A stretch of DNA of 64,000 nucleotides from Pseudomonas sp. RSB 5.4 (lineage in GTDB: Bacteria > Pseudomonadota > Gammaproteobacteria > Pseudomonadales > Pseudomonadaceae), in assembly GCF_037126175.1 (NCBI RefSeq), contig NZ_CP146986.1, positions 6,014,501 through 6,078,500 on the forward strand, read 5' to 3'. The notes under the pieces are model-generated. The model made no database searches. It saw nothing but the letters and a program-made list of their open reading frames with translations, and was not told the origin of the DNA. Shown here piece after piece: positions 18,444-26,266 of this stretch. Position 1 is the stretch's first letter, and each line of letters begins with the position of its first letter. A program made the position numbers and the translations under genes.

Positions 18444-19319
18444 TCATGCATGGACCTGTTCATCCAGCCATTGGATGAAACTCTGCACGGCTGCTCCAGA
18501 CGGGCGATCGGGAGTGACCAGCCAATAACCGATGTCGCCATGCATCGGCGGCGTGTCAAACGCCGGTACCAGAGAGCCCTCCTTGAGCCGGCGTTCGATC
18601 AGGCATTGACGGCCCATGGCGATGCCCTGACCGGCGACCGCCGCCTCGACGACGATGTTGTAGTCATGGAGCATGACACTGGGGACGTGGCTCAGGTCGA
18701 TGCCGCTGTGCTGATACCAGTCTGTCCATTCGAAAGGCTGGTGCGATTTGGCCATCAGCAGCGGGCCGTTTTTCACGCCTTTGGCCTTGAAATCCGGGCT
18801 GCATACCGGGGTCAGGGTTTCGCTCATGAAGCGTCGGGCCAGGACTTTCGGCCAGCCACCCTTGCCATAACGGATCGCCATGTCCACCTCGCCACCATCG
18901 ACATCGGCCAATTGCACGGAGGGCAGCAGTTCGACGTGGATGTGTGGGTTTTTCGTGTTGAAATCCGCCAGTCGCGGCGCCAGCCATAAAGTGGCGAAGG
19001 AGGCGAGCAGGCCGATGCGCAAGGTGGTCGGCTGCTCGCCGCGCAGTTGCCGGGTGGCGGCCGCAATGACAGCGAGGGCGGGTTCGATTTGTCGGTAGTA
19101 CGCTTCCCCGGCGGGCGTCAGATCGATGGCCCGGGTGCGTCGGACAAACAGGCGCAGGTGGAGAAACTCTTCGAGTTTTTGCACCTGATGGCTGATCGCA
19201 CTCTGGGTCACTGACAACTCGTCGGCAGCCTTGATGAAACTCAAATGGCGGGCCACGGCTTCAAAGGCGCGCAGGGCCATCAGCGGCGGCAGGTCCTGAT
19301 GCAGGGGCACGGCAAACAT
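18444..19319 (-). CDS. LysR family transcriptional regulator (GcvA-like)
   Basis: This 291-residue protein starts at the ATG at 19319; a TTG six codons upstream is possible. It has the N-terminal LysR helix-turn-helix (LMALRAFEAVARHLSFIKAA, then VTQSAISHQVQKLEEFL). The C-terminal effector domain has the GcvA-type segment SVQLADVDGGEVDMAIRYGKG. It lies on the same strand just upstream of the ridA/PLP-enzyme pair, with 88 nt between, and probably regulates it. The effector is unknown. Confidence 0.88.
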   Translation of the reverse strand: MFAVPLHQDLPPLMALRAFEAVARHLSFIKAADELSVTQSAISHQVQKLEEFLHLRLFVRRTRAIDLTPAGEAYYRQIEPALAVIAAATRQLRGEQPTTLRIGLLASFATLWLAPRLADFNTKNPHIHVELLPSVQLADVDGGEVDMAIRYGKGGWPKVLARRFMSETLTPVCSPDFKAKGVKNGPLLMAKSHQPFEWTDWYQHSGIDLSHVPSVMLHDYNIVVEAAVAGQGIAMGRQCLIERRLKEGSLVPAFDTPPMHGDIGYWLVTPDRPSGAAVQSFIQWLDEQVHA

Positions 19320-19491
19320 CCTTGGGGTTCGCGGCAAAGCGCAGATTGTGCGGTGAAAACCGCCGCGTGGTACATCAATTGTTCCAGGTTGCCCGCGTCG
19401 ACGGCTGGTCAGGCTCGGCGCCAGGCGGCATTATTGGCGCAGTCCTGCCTTTGATGCGGCAGTTGTGATTCTTTCAAGTGATGCACCCGCC

Positions 19492-19653
19492 ATGAGCCAA
19501 GACGACAAACTGATCGACCTCAGCACCGAGCGCGCCAAGCGTGTGCATGATCTCAACGAGAAACGCCTGAACGAAGTGCGCAAGGCCTTCGAGCAAGCGA
19601 TGCCGCTGGGAAAAGCCAAGAAAAAGTCGAAAAACAAGCCGAAAAAGCGTTGA
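19492..19653 (+). CDS. Small basic protein, unknown function
   Basis: This 53-residue protein opens MSQDDKLIDLSTERAKRVHD and ends with a lysine-rich tail (GKAKKKSKNKPKKR). The N-terminal part is helix-prone and the tail suggests nucleic-acid or RNP binding, which is only an inference. There is no strong Shine-Dalgarno, so the call rests on composition and on the intact frame. Confidence 0.6.
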   Translation: MSQDDKLIDLSTERAKRVHDLNEKRLNEVRKAFEQAMPLGKAKKKSKNKPKKR

Positions 19654-19719
19654 TCTCCCCCTGCGTCCTTTGATGCAGGTCAGTTATTTTCCCGCCTTTG
19701 CCTTCTGTGTTGTCCGGAC

Positions 19720-19733
19720 TTGATCCTGGTCAA
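19720..19733. promoter_or_regulatory. Anr/FNR-type box upstream of ccoM
   Basis: TTGATCCTGGTCAA matches the Anr/FNR consensus TTGAT-N4-ATCAA with one difference. A -10-like TAACTT lies at 19756-19761, so the box would be centred at about -41.5 from a start near 19768, the class II activator position. This supports oxygen-limited induction of ccoM. Confidence 0.75.
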
Positions 19734-19801
19734 TTTCTGCGTCTGCGTGATTGGTTAACTTAGTTCCATCGCAGCAAAGCAGGGGCCAGGAGGCCACAGT
19801 C

Positions 19802-19915
19802 ATGTTTTTCGATAACGTGGTGTTTGCCGGGGTTCTGACCGTAGGTCTCATGGTTCTGTTTTTTGCAGGGTTTGGATTTTTTATCTGGAAGGATGCGAAT
19901 AAGCGCAAGAAGTAG
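19802..19915 (+). CDS. ccoM: CcoM-like subunit of cbb3-type cytochrome c oxidase
   Basis: This 37-residue single-pass membrane protein opens MFFDNVVFAGVLTVGLMVLF, has a C-terminal aromatic/basic end FFIWKDANKRKK, and one transmembrane helix (about 8-29). It closely resembles CcoM, the small subunit found in the P. stutzeri cbb3 oxidase structure and needed for assembly or stability. A strong AGGAGG (19788-19793) lies 8 nt before the ATG. It stands alone, away from any ccoNOQP operon in the window, under its own Anr-type box. Confidence 0.85.
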   Translation: MFFDNVVFAGVLTVGLMVLFFAGFGFFIWKDANKRKK

Positions 19916-19984
19916 TCTTTCTGGGTTTGATGAGCACGCAAGGCATTTTGGGCGACTTCGGTTGCCCTTTTTTTTTGTTCTTGG

Positions 19985-20308
19985 CGGCCTTTGGGCCGAC
20001 CATGTTCTTGGGGTTTTGGGTGTATATCCGTTTCTGCGGGGGTTGCTGATTAGGGTTCCGCCCTTACGGCGGGTCACTTTTTCCAGACGCCGAAAAAGTA
20101 ACCAAAAAGGCTTTACCCTGACGTTCGGCCCTCGCCTGGGCTCGGGTTCCTTCGCTCCGGGATTCATCCGGGGGGCAGCGCCTACGGTTTGCTTCGCTGC
20201 ACCTCCTCTCGCTGTGTTTGGCTGCGCCAAACGGTCGCTGCGCTCCCACCCCCGGATAAATCCCTCCACTCAGCCTGCCGACGGGCCCTCAGATCAAAAT
20301 CAAAAGCG
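19985..20308 (+). repeat. Structured dispersed repeat, copy 1
   Basis: About 320 nt of non-coding repeat, inverted relative to copy 2 at 20590-20887. It holds several stem-loops: 20058-20072 (CCGCC / GGCGG, loop CTTAC), 20076-20099 (ACTTTTTC / GAAAAAGT), a long stem 20160-20174 with 20249-20263, and an inner hairpin 20216-20232 (GTTTGGC / GCCAAAC). Open frames inside it are not credible genes. Boundaries are approximate, set by alignment to copy 2. Confidence 0.8.
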
Positions 20309-20377
20309 GTACTCGAGCTAACGCTCATTGTGTTGAGTGGGGCGGCTTCGCCGCATGGGGTGCACGTTCTCTAAATT

Positions 20378-20519
20378 GTAGGAGCCAGCCTGCTGGCGAT
20401 GGCGGCCTGACAGCCGACCAATCTCTTACTGATATACCCGGCCCTACTGTGGGAGCGGGCTTGCTCGCGAAGGCGGCCTGATAGCCGAACAATCTCTTAC
20501 TGAATACACCCCATCCCAT
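20378..20519. repeat. REP array with exact 71-bp periodicity
   Basis: Two tandem 71-bp units start at 20378 and 20449, and a third REP of another subtype starts exactly 71 bp later at 20520. Each unit begins with a REP-like palindrome (GTAGGAGCCAGCCTGCTGGC, then GTGGGAGCGGGCTTGCTCGC). Both then continue with the shared segment GGCGGCCTGAYAGCCGAMCA and ATCTCTTACTGA. The array lies between the two inverted structured repeats. Confidence 0.85.
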
Positions 20520-20577
20520 GTAGGAGCTGCCGAAGGCTGCGATCTTTTGATCTGGCTCTGGCTCTGGCTCTGGCTCT
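20520..20577. repeat. Single GTAGGAGCTGCC-type REP followed by a hexamer repeat
   Basis: GTAGGAGCTGCCGAAGGCTG plus CGATCTTTTGATC is one arm of the second REP family seen at 16186. It runs directly into 4.5 copies of TCTGGC (20551-20577), a simple tandem repeat. Confidence 0.8.
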
Positions 20578-20589
20578 TGATGTGGCTTT

Positions 20590-20887
20590 TGATCTTCAAG
20601 CCCCTTCGGCAGGCCGAGCGAAGGTGTCCATCAGGGGGTAGGCGCGCAGCGCCATGCGGCGAAGCCGCATACATCGAGAGGAGGTGCAGCGAAGCAAACC
20701 GTAGGCGATGCCCCCTGATGGACACCGTAGCGAGGGAACACTGAGCCTCAGCGAAGTGCCGTACGCCGGGGCAAAGCCTTTTGGGTTACCTTTTCGGCGT
20801 TTGGAAAAGGTGACTCGCTGTAAGAGCGAAACCGCCAGCGGCAACACCCGCAGCAACGGATATGCCCCCAATCCAACCAAAGCAAAA
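20590..20887 (-). repeat. Structured dispersed repeat, copy 2
   Basis: About 300 nt, inverted relative to copy 1. Its stems match copy 1 in position but differ in sequence: 20623-20638 with 20711-20726 (perfect 16 bp), inner hairpin 20654-20670 (ATGCGGC / GCCGCAT), 20788-20811 (ACCTTTTC / GAAAAGGT), and 20815-20829 (TCGCT / AGCGA). No credible gene lies inside. Confidence 0.8.
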
Positions 20888-20918
20888 AAGGCGCGATCCT
20901 TTCGAATCACGCCTTTTC
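20883..20918 (-). terminator. pitA terminator
   Basis: AAAAGGCGTGATTCG / GATCGCGCCTTTT, read on the minus strand, forms a stem with a short loop, a CCTTTTTTG tail and one mismatch. It lies about 25 nt past the pitA stop codon. Confidence 0.75.
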
Positions 20919-20939
20919 ATCAAAGCTTGAAGCAGTCTA

Positions 20940-22415
20940 TCAGCTACCCAACGCTTTGGACGCCAACCAGAACAACCCAGCCGACAACGCCACAGTCGCC
21001 GGCAAGGTCAGCACCCACGCCAGCAGGATAGTGCGAACAGTCCCACCCTGCAGGCCGCTCTTGTTGGCGACCATGGTGCCGGCCACGCCCGAGGACAGGA
21101 CGTGGGTGGTGGACACCGGCAGGCTGAAAATGTTGGCCATGCCGATCAGACTGGCAGTAGTGATCTGCGCCGACATGCCCTGAGAGTAGGTCATGCCTTG
21201 CTTGCCGATCTTCTCGCCGATGGTCAGTACCACGCGTTTCCAGCCGACCATGGTGCCCAGGCCGAGGGCCAGGGCGACCGCCAGAATCACCCAGAACGGC
21301 GCGTATTCAGTGGTGGTGGTCAGGTCTTTGCGCAGTTTGTCCAGGTCAGCCTTTTCACGCGCTTCGAGGCCTGGCAGCTTGCCGACTTTCTTCGCGGTAT
21401 CGTCCAGGCACAGCAGGTAGCGACGGACTTCGATGCGGCTTTCCGAGGACAGCGAATGGTAGTCCGCTACACCTTTAAGGGTGCCAAGCAGGGCGTTGAT
21501 GGTCGGTTCGGTCTGCTGCGGGTTGCAGCGGAATTTTTCCGGCAGATCGCCTTCAACACTTTTGCCCAGGGCCAGGAATTCGCCCAGGGAATCGGCGTTG
21601 CGCTTGTAGAACTGGCTCAGGTGCAAGGTCGCGTCGCGGGTGCGCTCGATCTGGTAGGTGGTGCTGCTCAGGTCAAGCACGAACTGTGCAGGCACGATAC
21701 CGATCAGTACCAGCATGATCAGGCCGATGCCTTTCTGGCCATCGTTGGAACCGTGCACGAAGCTCACGGCCATGGCCGAGATCACCAGGACCAGGCGGTT
21801 CCAGAACGGCGGGTGCTTCTTGTCGTCGATCTTGCGGCGCTGTTCCGGGGTCTTGTGCATCTTCGACAGCGGGCGCCACCACTTCAGGCCGATCAGGATC
21901 AGCGCGGCGATCAGGAAGCCAGCCATTGGCGAGAACACCAGCGAGGCGCCAATGTCGATCGCTTTCTGCCAGTTCACGCCGTCGGCCAACGGGATGTTGT
22001 TGATCAGGGCGTTGGCCAGGCCGACGCCGAGGATCGAGCCGATCAGGGTGTGGGAGCTGGAGGCCGGGATACCGAAGTACCAGGTGCCCAGGTTCCAGGT
22101 GATCGCCGCGGCGAGCAACGAGAACACCATCGCCAGGCCATGGCCGGTGTTCACATTGATCAGCAGTTCTACCGGCAGCAGGTGAACAATGGCATACGCC
22201 ACGCCAACGCCGCCCAGCAACACGCCGAGGAAGTTGAACACACCGGAGAAGAACACCGCCAGGTGAGGCGGCATGGCTTTGGTGTAGATAACAGTGGCTA
22301 CCGCGTTAGCGGTGTCATGAAATCCATTGATGAACTCGAAGGCGAGGACAAACGTCAGGGCGAGCAAGAGGCTCACAAGCACCCAAGCATCCAGTCCGCT
22401 GAATAAATCGATCAT
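20940..22415 (-). CDS. pitA: Inorganic phosphate transporter, PiT family
   Basis: This 491-residue inner-membrane protein has two copies of the PiT signature: FEFINGFHDTANAVATVIYT near the N terminus and VSFVHGSNDGQKGIGLIM in the middle. GIPASSSHTLIG and LPVSTTHVLSSGVAG are the paired phosphate-binding elements. The family imports metal-phosphate with protons at low affinity. A soluble loop of about 120 residues sits between the two halves. It is a single gene with its own terminator. Confidence 0.93.
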   Translation of the reverse strand: MIDLFSGLDAWVLVSLLLALTFVLAFEFINGFHDTANAVATVIYTKAMPPHLAVFFSGVFNFLGVLLGGVGVAYAIVHLLPVELLINVNTGHGLAMVFSLLAAAITWNLGTWYFGIPASSSHTLIGSILGVGLANALINNIPLADGVNWQKAIDIGASLVFSPMAGFLIAALILIGLKWWRPLSKMHKTPEQRRKIDDKKHPPFWNRLVLVISAMAVSFVHGSNDGQKGIGLIMLVLIGIVPAQFVLDLSSTTYQIERTRDATLHLSQFYKRNADSLGEFLALGKSVEGDLPEKFRCNPQQTEPTINALLGTLKGVADYHSLSSESRIEVRRYLLCLDDTAKKVGKLPGLEAREKADLDKLRKDLTTTTEYAPFWVILAVALALGLGTMVGWKRVVLTIGEKIGKQGMTYSQGMSAQITTASLIGMANIFSLPVSTTHVLSSGVAGTMVANKSGLQGGTVRTILLAWVLTLPATVALSAGLFWLASKALGS

Positions 22416-22790
22416 GAAGGTTTTCTGACCCGGTCATAAGGGGGCGCGATTATGCCAGAAAAGACTGGAAATCGATCCCCTACCTGCTCATCGGTAGCAA
22501 TCAATGTCGAATTAAATTGTTGCAAGGTGCAAAGCCCGAGCGTGTTGCAGGGTTTTTCAAGTGCTTGATTGGCTTGGAAAAACTTTCAGGCAGCAGGCGT
22601 TTTGTCGAGCGCGCAGGGGCCTCAAACGTTTGTGTGAAATATCTCTGAAACGAGTCAGACACGCTCCTTTCCCGTGCAGGACGGGGGAGGTGGCCGCTGC
22701 CCGCGGGTAGCGGGCGCGCAAGGCATCATCGGGTCACCGTGCTTGTAGCCGGTGGCGACGCAGGCCCTCGAAAAACTCAGGATCGCCCGT
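22416..22790. other. Intergenic region upstream of pitA
   Basis: These 375 nt lie between two minus-strand genes and should hold the pitA promoter. A near-perfect 18-bp palindrome (22695-22712, CGCT-CCCGCGGG-AGCG core) lies 79 nt past the end of the next gene and may be its terminator, though it lacks a T tract. I see no gene. Confidence 0.4.
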
Positions 22791-22991
22791 TCATGGCTCT
22801 TCGGTTTTGAGTTCTTCTTCCATCTTTTTCAGTTCTTGCTGGAAAACCTGATCCTGAACTGTGGGGCGTTTACGCCATGCCTTGCGTTCCGGTTCGGGTT
22901 GGGCGGCGTAGGTGGTGACTTCCCCGCCGTAAACTTCCTTGTAACGTTGTTCCTGGCGCTCAAGTTCCGCGCGCAGTTCGTCTTTCGTCAC
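22791..22991 (-). CDS. Small conserved hypothetical protein
   Basis: This 66-residue protein starts at a GTG at 22991, preceded by AGG in CAGGTAGCACT. It is highly charged and helix-prone ([20 protein letters not shown]; then [12 protein letters not shown]). It has no signal peptide and no domain I recognise. A longer frame extends upstream to 23120, but that part has no ribosome-binding site and a different composition. Confidence 0.6.
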   Translation of the reverse strand: MTKDELRAELERQEQRYKEVYGGEVTTYAAQPEPERKAWRKRPTVQDQVFQQELKKMEEELKTEEP

Positions 22992-23643
22992 AGTGCTACC
23001 TGTTTGAGTTGAGATAAATGTCTGGTGAAACGCACGGCAACGAGTCGATTGAACACGTCCACCGAGGGGCAATGCCAGTTCAGGCATTGGAGTTGTCGGC
23101 AGGGCGATCAAGACTTCCATGTTGCAGGCGGCTACGGCACCAGATTAAAACTGACGCAGCATCAGTTTCCTGTTTCAGCAAGCGCGCTGGCGGTGCATGA
23201 ATAATGAGCGTCAGGCGCTGGCCGGGGCTGACGGCAATAGGCAGCGCATCAGCGGGCGGCACCCTCGGCCAGTGAAAACGCGGCGCCACTGAGGTGCATT
23301 ATAGCGGTCGAATCGGGATTGACTATCTTTGCCAAGTTAAAAACGGTTCGGGATGTGTGATCGTTTTGTTGCTGACAAGTTTTATCGCTAGTTGAAATTT
23401 GTCGAAACCTTTAAGGACGCGCGTTCAGTTTCTGGCGCCATTAAGTCGAGCAACTAATGGGTCATGCAAAGTTGGCTGAACAGGTTGGCCCAACGATTGA
23501 AGAAGCCGCGAAGGACGGCGGCTGATGGATTGCGATAATCGGTCGGCGGTTCGATAATCGCCCAATCTTGGCGTCTCGGCCCTTGTGCATCTGTCGGCGA
23601 GCCGCTTGTATAGCCATTGATCCGTGATGCAAAAGGACAAGAA
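22992..23643. other. Intergenic region upstream of pcaR
   Basis: These 652 nt hold no gene I can support. The right end contains PcaR-like boxes (described separately). Near 23287-23410 an AT-richer stretch probably carries promoters. A 24-codon frame at 23464-23538 lacks a Shine-Dalgarno. Confidence 0.5.
23533..23563. promoter_or_regulatory. PcaR-like operator upstream of pcaR
   Basis: GTTCGATAATCGCCC (23549-23563) is one base from the 15-bp box GTTCGATAATCGCAC described for PcaR in P. putida. A second partial box, CGATAATCGG (23533-23542), lies just upstream as a direct repeat. The position about 80 nt before the pcaR start fits autoregulation. Confidence 0.75.
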
Positions 23644-24486
23644 ATGAACGATCAAATGCGCAACTCCTTCACCTCCGTGGCGCCGCCGATCGTCGCTTCG
23701 CCGGCCAAGCGCATCCAGGCGCTGACCGGCGATCCGGATTTCATGACCTCGCTGGCCCGTGGCCTGGCGGTGGTGCAGGCGTTTCAGGAGCGTAAGCGAC
23801 ACCTGACCATCGCCCAGATCAGCCACCGCACGGAAATTCCCCGCGCCGCCGTGCGTCGTTGCCTGCACACCTTGATCAAACTGGGTTACGCCACCACCGA
23901 TGGCCGCACATATTCGTTGCTGCCCAAAGTCCTGACCCTTGGCCACGCCTATCTGTCATCGACGCCGCTGGCGGTGTCGGCCCAGCCGTACCTCGACCGC
24001 ATGAGCGAGCAACTGCACGAAGCCTGCAACATGGCCACACTTGAAGGCGACGACATTCTGTACATCGCCCGTTCGGCGACCACGCAGCGGCTGATTTCGG
24101 TGGACCTGTCGGTGGGTGGGCGGCTACCGGCGTATTGCACGTCGATGGGCCGCATCCTGCTGGCGGCGCTGGACGACACCTCGCTGGGCGAATACCTCGA
24201 CCATGCCGAACTGGTGGCCAAAACCAGTCGCACCCTGCATACCCCGGAAAGTCTGCTCGAATGCCTGCAGGAAGTTCGGCAGCAGGGCTGGTGCATCGTC
24301 GATCAGGAACTCGAGCAAGGCCTGCGTTCGATTGCCGTGCCGGTGTACGACGCGTCGGGCCAGGTGGTCGCGGCGCTCAACGTCAGTACCCACGCGGGGC
24401 GCGTTAGCCGTACCGAGCTGGAGCAACGCTTTCTGCCGGGCCTGCTCAGTGCCAGCCGCGACCTCAGCGCCCAGTTGTTCGCCTGA
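23644..24486 (+). CDS. pcaR: PcaR, IclR-family regulator of the pca genes
   Basis: This 280-residue protein has an N-terminal winged helix (FMTSLARGLAVVQAFQERKR, then LTIAQISHRTEIPRAAVRRC) and a C-terminal IclR effector domain (LPAYCTSMGRILLAAL; GWCIVDQELEQGLRSIAVPV). It is of the PcaR/PobR/PcaU class, and its position at the head of the pca cluster identifies PcaR. In P. putida PcaR with beta-ketoadipate activates pca genes. The ATG at 23644 follows AAGGACAAGAA. PcaR-like boxes flank it on both sides. Confidence 0.93.
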   Translation: MNDQMRNSFTSVAPPIVASPAKRIQALTGDPDFMTSLARGLAVVQAFQERKRHLTIAQISHRTEIPRAAVRRCLHTLIKLGYATTDGRTYSLLPKVLTLGHAYLSSTPLAVSAQPYLDRMSEQLHEACNMATLEGDDILYIARSATTQRLISVDLSVGGRLPAYCTSMGRILLAALDDTSLGEYLDHAELVAKTSRTLHTPESLLECLQEVRQQGWCIVDQELEQGLRSIAVPVYDASGQVVAALNVSTHAGRVSRTELEQRFLPGLLSASRDLSAQLFA

Positions 24487-24493
24487 TGAAGCT

Positions 24494-24528
24494 GTTCGAT
24501 AAACGCACAGTGTTGCGTTTATCGAATT
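24494..24528. promoter_or_regulatory. PcaR-like operator upstream of pcaK
   Basis: GTTCGATAAACGCAC (24494-24508) and an inverted GCGTTTATCGAA (24516-24527) form a dyad just after the pcaR stop. It matches the PcaR half-site and lies where the pcaK promoter should be. Confidence 0.75.
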
Positions 24529-24611
24529 GACGCTAAAAGCCTCGGATCATTAATGTCGCGGCAGCGTCATCCGGCGCAGATGTGAATGAGCCTGCCGGAT
24601 TGTCGACTCCC

Positions 24612-24627
24612 ATAATAATGACAAGAG
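24612..24627 (+). promoter_or_regulatory. Hfq/Crc-like CA motif before the pcaK leader ORF
   Basis: ATAATAATGACAAGAG directly overlaps the Shine-Dalgarno (AAGAGG) of the small ORF at 24638. It fits the A-rich Hfq-Crc binding pattern, which commonly represses aromatic-compound genes in Pseudomonas. Sequence match only. Confidence 0.45.
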
Positions 24628-24637
24628 GCAACTCACC

Positions 24638-24700
24638 ATGCGCATGCTCCCCGACTGTCTCAGCCCCATTCCCTGTTGCCGGATTCACCGCAACGCCTGA
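24638..24700 (+). CDS. Putative 20-residue leader ORF upstream of pcaK
   Basis: An ATG preceded by AAGAGGCAACTCACC opens a 20-codon frame ending at 24700, 80 nt before pcaK. The peptide is rich in Cys and Pro (CLSPIPCCRIHRNA), with three cysteines. It may be a translated leader coupled to pcaK control, or a chance frame. The good ribosome-binding site and unusual composition argue for the former. Confidence 0.4.
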   Translation: MRMLPDCLSPIPCCRIHRNA

Positions 24701-24780
24701 TTCCAGCCTTCTATTCTTGTGACCGTGCCGCTTTTTGGCCGGCCGCCGTTCGACTGCGTTTTTTGCGTGGAATAAAAATA

Positions 24781-26127
24781 ATGAACCAGCCTCAGTCCGC
24801 TGTAGGTAACTGCCTCGACGTGCAGACCTTCATCAATGCCCAACCGATCTCGCGCTATCAGTGGCGCGTGGTGATCCTGTGTTTCCTGATTGTGTTTCTC
24901 GATGGCCTCGACACCGCGGCGATGGGCTTTATCGCCCCGGCCTTGTCCCAGGACTGGGGCATCGACCGCGCCAGCCTCGGCCCGGTGATGAGTGCCGCGC
25001 TGATCGGCATGGTGTTCGGCGCACTGGGTTCCGGCCCACTGGCTGACCGCTTCGGGCGCAAAGTGGTACTGGTCGGCGCGGTGCTGCTGTTTGGCGCTTT
25101 CAGTCTGGCTTCGGCCTACAGCACCAACGTCGAACAATTGCTGGTGCTGCGTTTCCTCACCGGCCTCGGTCTGGGCGCCGGCATGCCCAACGCCACCACA
25201 CTGCTCTCGGAATACACCCCGGAGCGCAAGAAATCCTTGCTGGTGACCAGCATGTTCTGCGGTTTCAACCTCGGCATGGCTGGCGGCGGTTTCATTTCGG
25301 CGAAGCTGATCCCGGCGTTCGGCTGGCACAGCCTGCTGCTGATCGGCGGGATCCTGCCGCTGATCCTCGCGGTGGTGCTGCTGTTCTGGCTGCCGGAGTC
25401 GGCGCGTTTTCTGGTGGTGCGCAATCGCGGCACCGACAAAGTACGCAAGACCTTGTCGCCGATCGATCCGGTCACCGTCGCGCAGGCCTCGAGTTTCAGC
25501 GTGCCGGAACAGAAAACCGTCAAGGCGCGCAACGTGTTCGCGGTGATTTTCTCCGGCACCTACAGCGTCGGTACCTTGCTGCTGTGGCTGACCTACTTCA
25601 TGGGCCTGGTCATCGTCTACCTCCTGACCAGTTGGCTGCCGACCCTGATGCGTGACAGCGGGGCGAGCATGGAGCAGGCGGCGTTCATTGGCGCGTTGTT
25701 CCAGTTCGGCGGGGTGTTGAGTGCGGTCGCTGTGGGTTGGGCGATGGACCGCTTCAATCCGCACAAGGTCATCGGCACGTTCTACCTGCTGGCCGGGGTG
25801 TTTGCCTACGCGGTAGGGCAGAGCCTGGGCAACATCACGTTGCTCGCAACCTTGGTGCTGGTGGCGGGGATGTGCGTCAACGGTGCGCAATCGGCGATGC
25901 CTTCGCTGGCGGCGCGGTTTTATCCGACCCAGGGCCGCGCAACCGGGGTGTCGTGGATGCTCGGGATTGGCCGCTTTGGTGCGATTCTCGGGGCGTGGAT
26001 GGGCGCGACGTTGCTGGGATTGGGCTGGAACTTTGAGCAGGTGTTGACGGCGTTGGTGATTCCGGCGGCGTTGGCAACGACTGCGGTGGTGATTAAAGGC
26101 GTGGTGAGTCATGCGGATGCGACTTGA
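24781..26127 (+). CDS. pcaK: PcaK, 4-hydroxybenzoate/protocatechuate MFS transporter
   Basis: This 448-residue transporter belongs to the aromatic acid:H+ symporter family. It has the helix-1 signature FLDGLDTAAMGFIAP with the two aspartates needed for transport in P. putida PcaK, and the loop 2-3 motif GPLADRFGRKVVLVG. In P. putida PcaK takes up 4-hydroxybenzoate and protocatechuate and aids chemotaxis. I chose the ATG at 24781, after a GTGGAATAAAAATA leader, which removes a non-conserved upstream extension. Confidence 0.9.
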   Translation: MNQPQSAVGNCLDVQTFINAQPISRYQWRVVILCFLIVFLDGLDTAAMGFIAPALSQDWGIDRASLGPVMSAALIGMVFGALGSGPLADRFGRKVVLVGAVLLFGAFSLASAYSTNVEQLLVLRFLTGLGLGAGMPNATTLLSEYTPERKKSLLVTSMFCGFNLGMAGGGFISAKLIPAFGWHSLLLIGGILPLILAVVLLFWLPESARFLVVRNRGTDKVRKTLSPIDPVTVAQASSFSVPEQKTVKARNVFAVIFSGTYSVGTLLLWLTYFMGLVIVYLLTSWLPTLMRDSGASMEQAAFIGALFQFGGVLSAVAVGWAMDRFNPHKVIGTFYLLAGVFAYAVGQSLGNITLLATLVLVAGMCVNGAQSAMPSLAARFYPTQGRATGVSWMLGIGRFGAILGAWMGATLLGLGWNFEQVLTALVIPAALATTAVVIKGVVSHADAT

Positions 26128-26165
26128 GTCGAGTCATTTTGATCCGCGCTGCATGTTCCGGCGCC

Positions 26166-26230
26166 TTCGCGAGCAAGCCCGCTCCCACAGGGATAACACA
26201 TTTCAAATGTGGGAGCGGGCTTGCTCGCGA
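26166..26230. repeat. REPIN, inward type, 65 bp
   Basis: TTCGCGAGCAAGCCCGCTCC and its inverted partner lie between pcaK and the pcaI operator. The position separates the pcaK and pcaIJ transcripts. Confidence 0.92.
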
Positions 26231-26266
26231 TGCCTTTGGCTTTGATTGATAGGGTGGTAACAATCT

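Noticed and set aside
20551..20577. TCTGGC tandem repeat as a possible CRISPR or phase-variation tract
   Set aside because: Hexamer units with no spacers and not in or just before a gene.
20064..20910. Several short open frames in the 19.9-20.9 kb repeat region
   Set aside because: They lie in non-coding repeats whose stems covary; changes preserve pairing, not codons.
23464..23538. A 24-codon basic ORF (MQSWLNRLAQRLKKPRR...) upstream of pcaR
   Set aside because: No Shine-Dalgarno, and its 3' end runs into the PcaR-like box; it may be chance.
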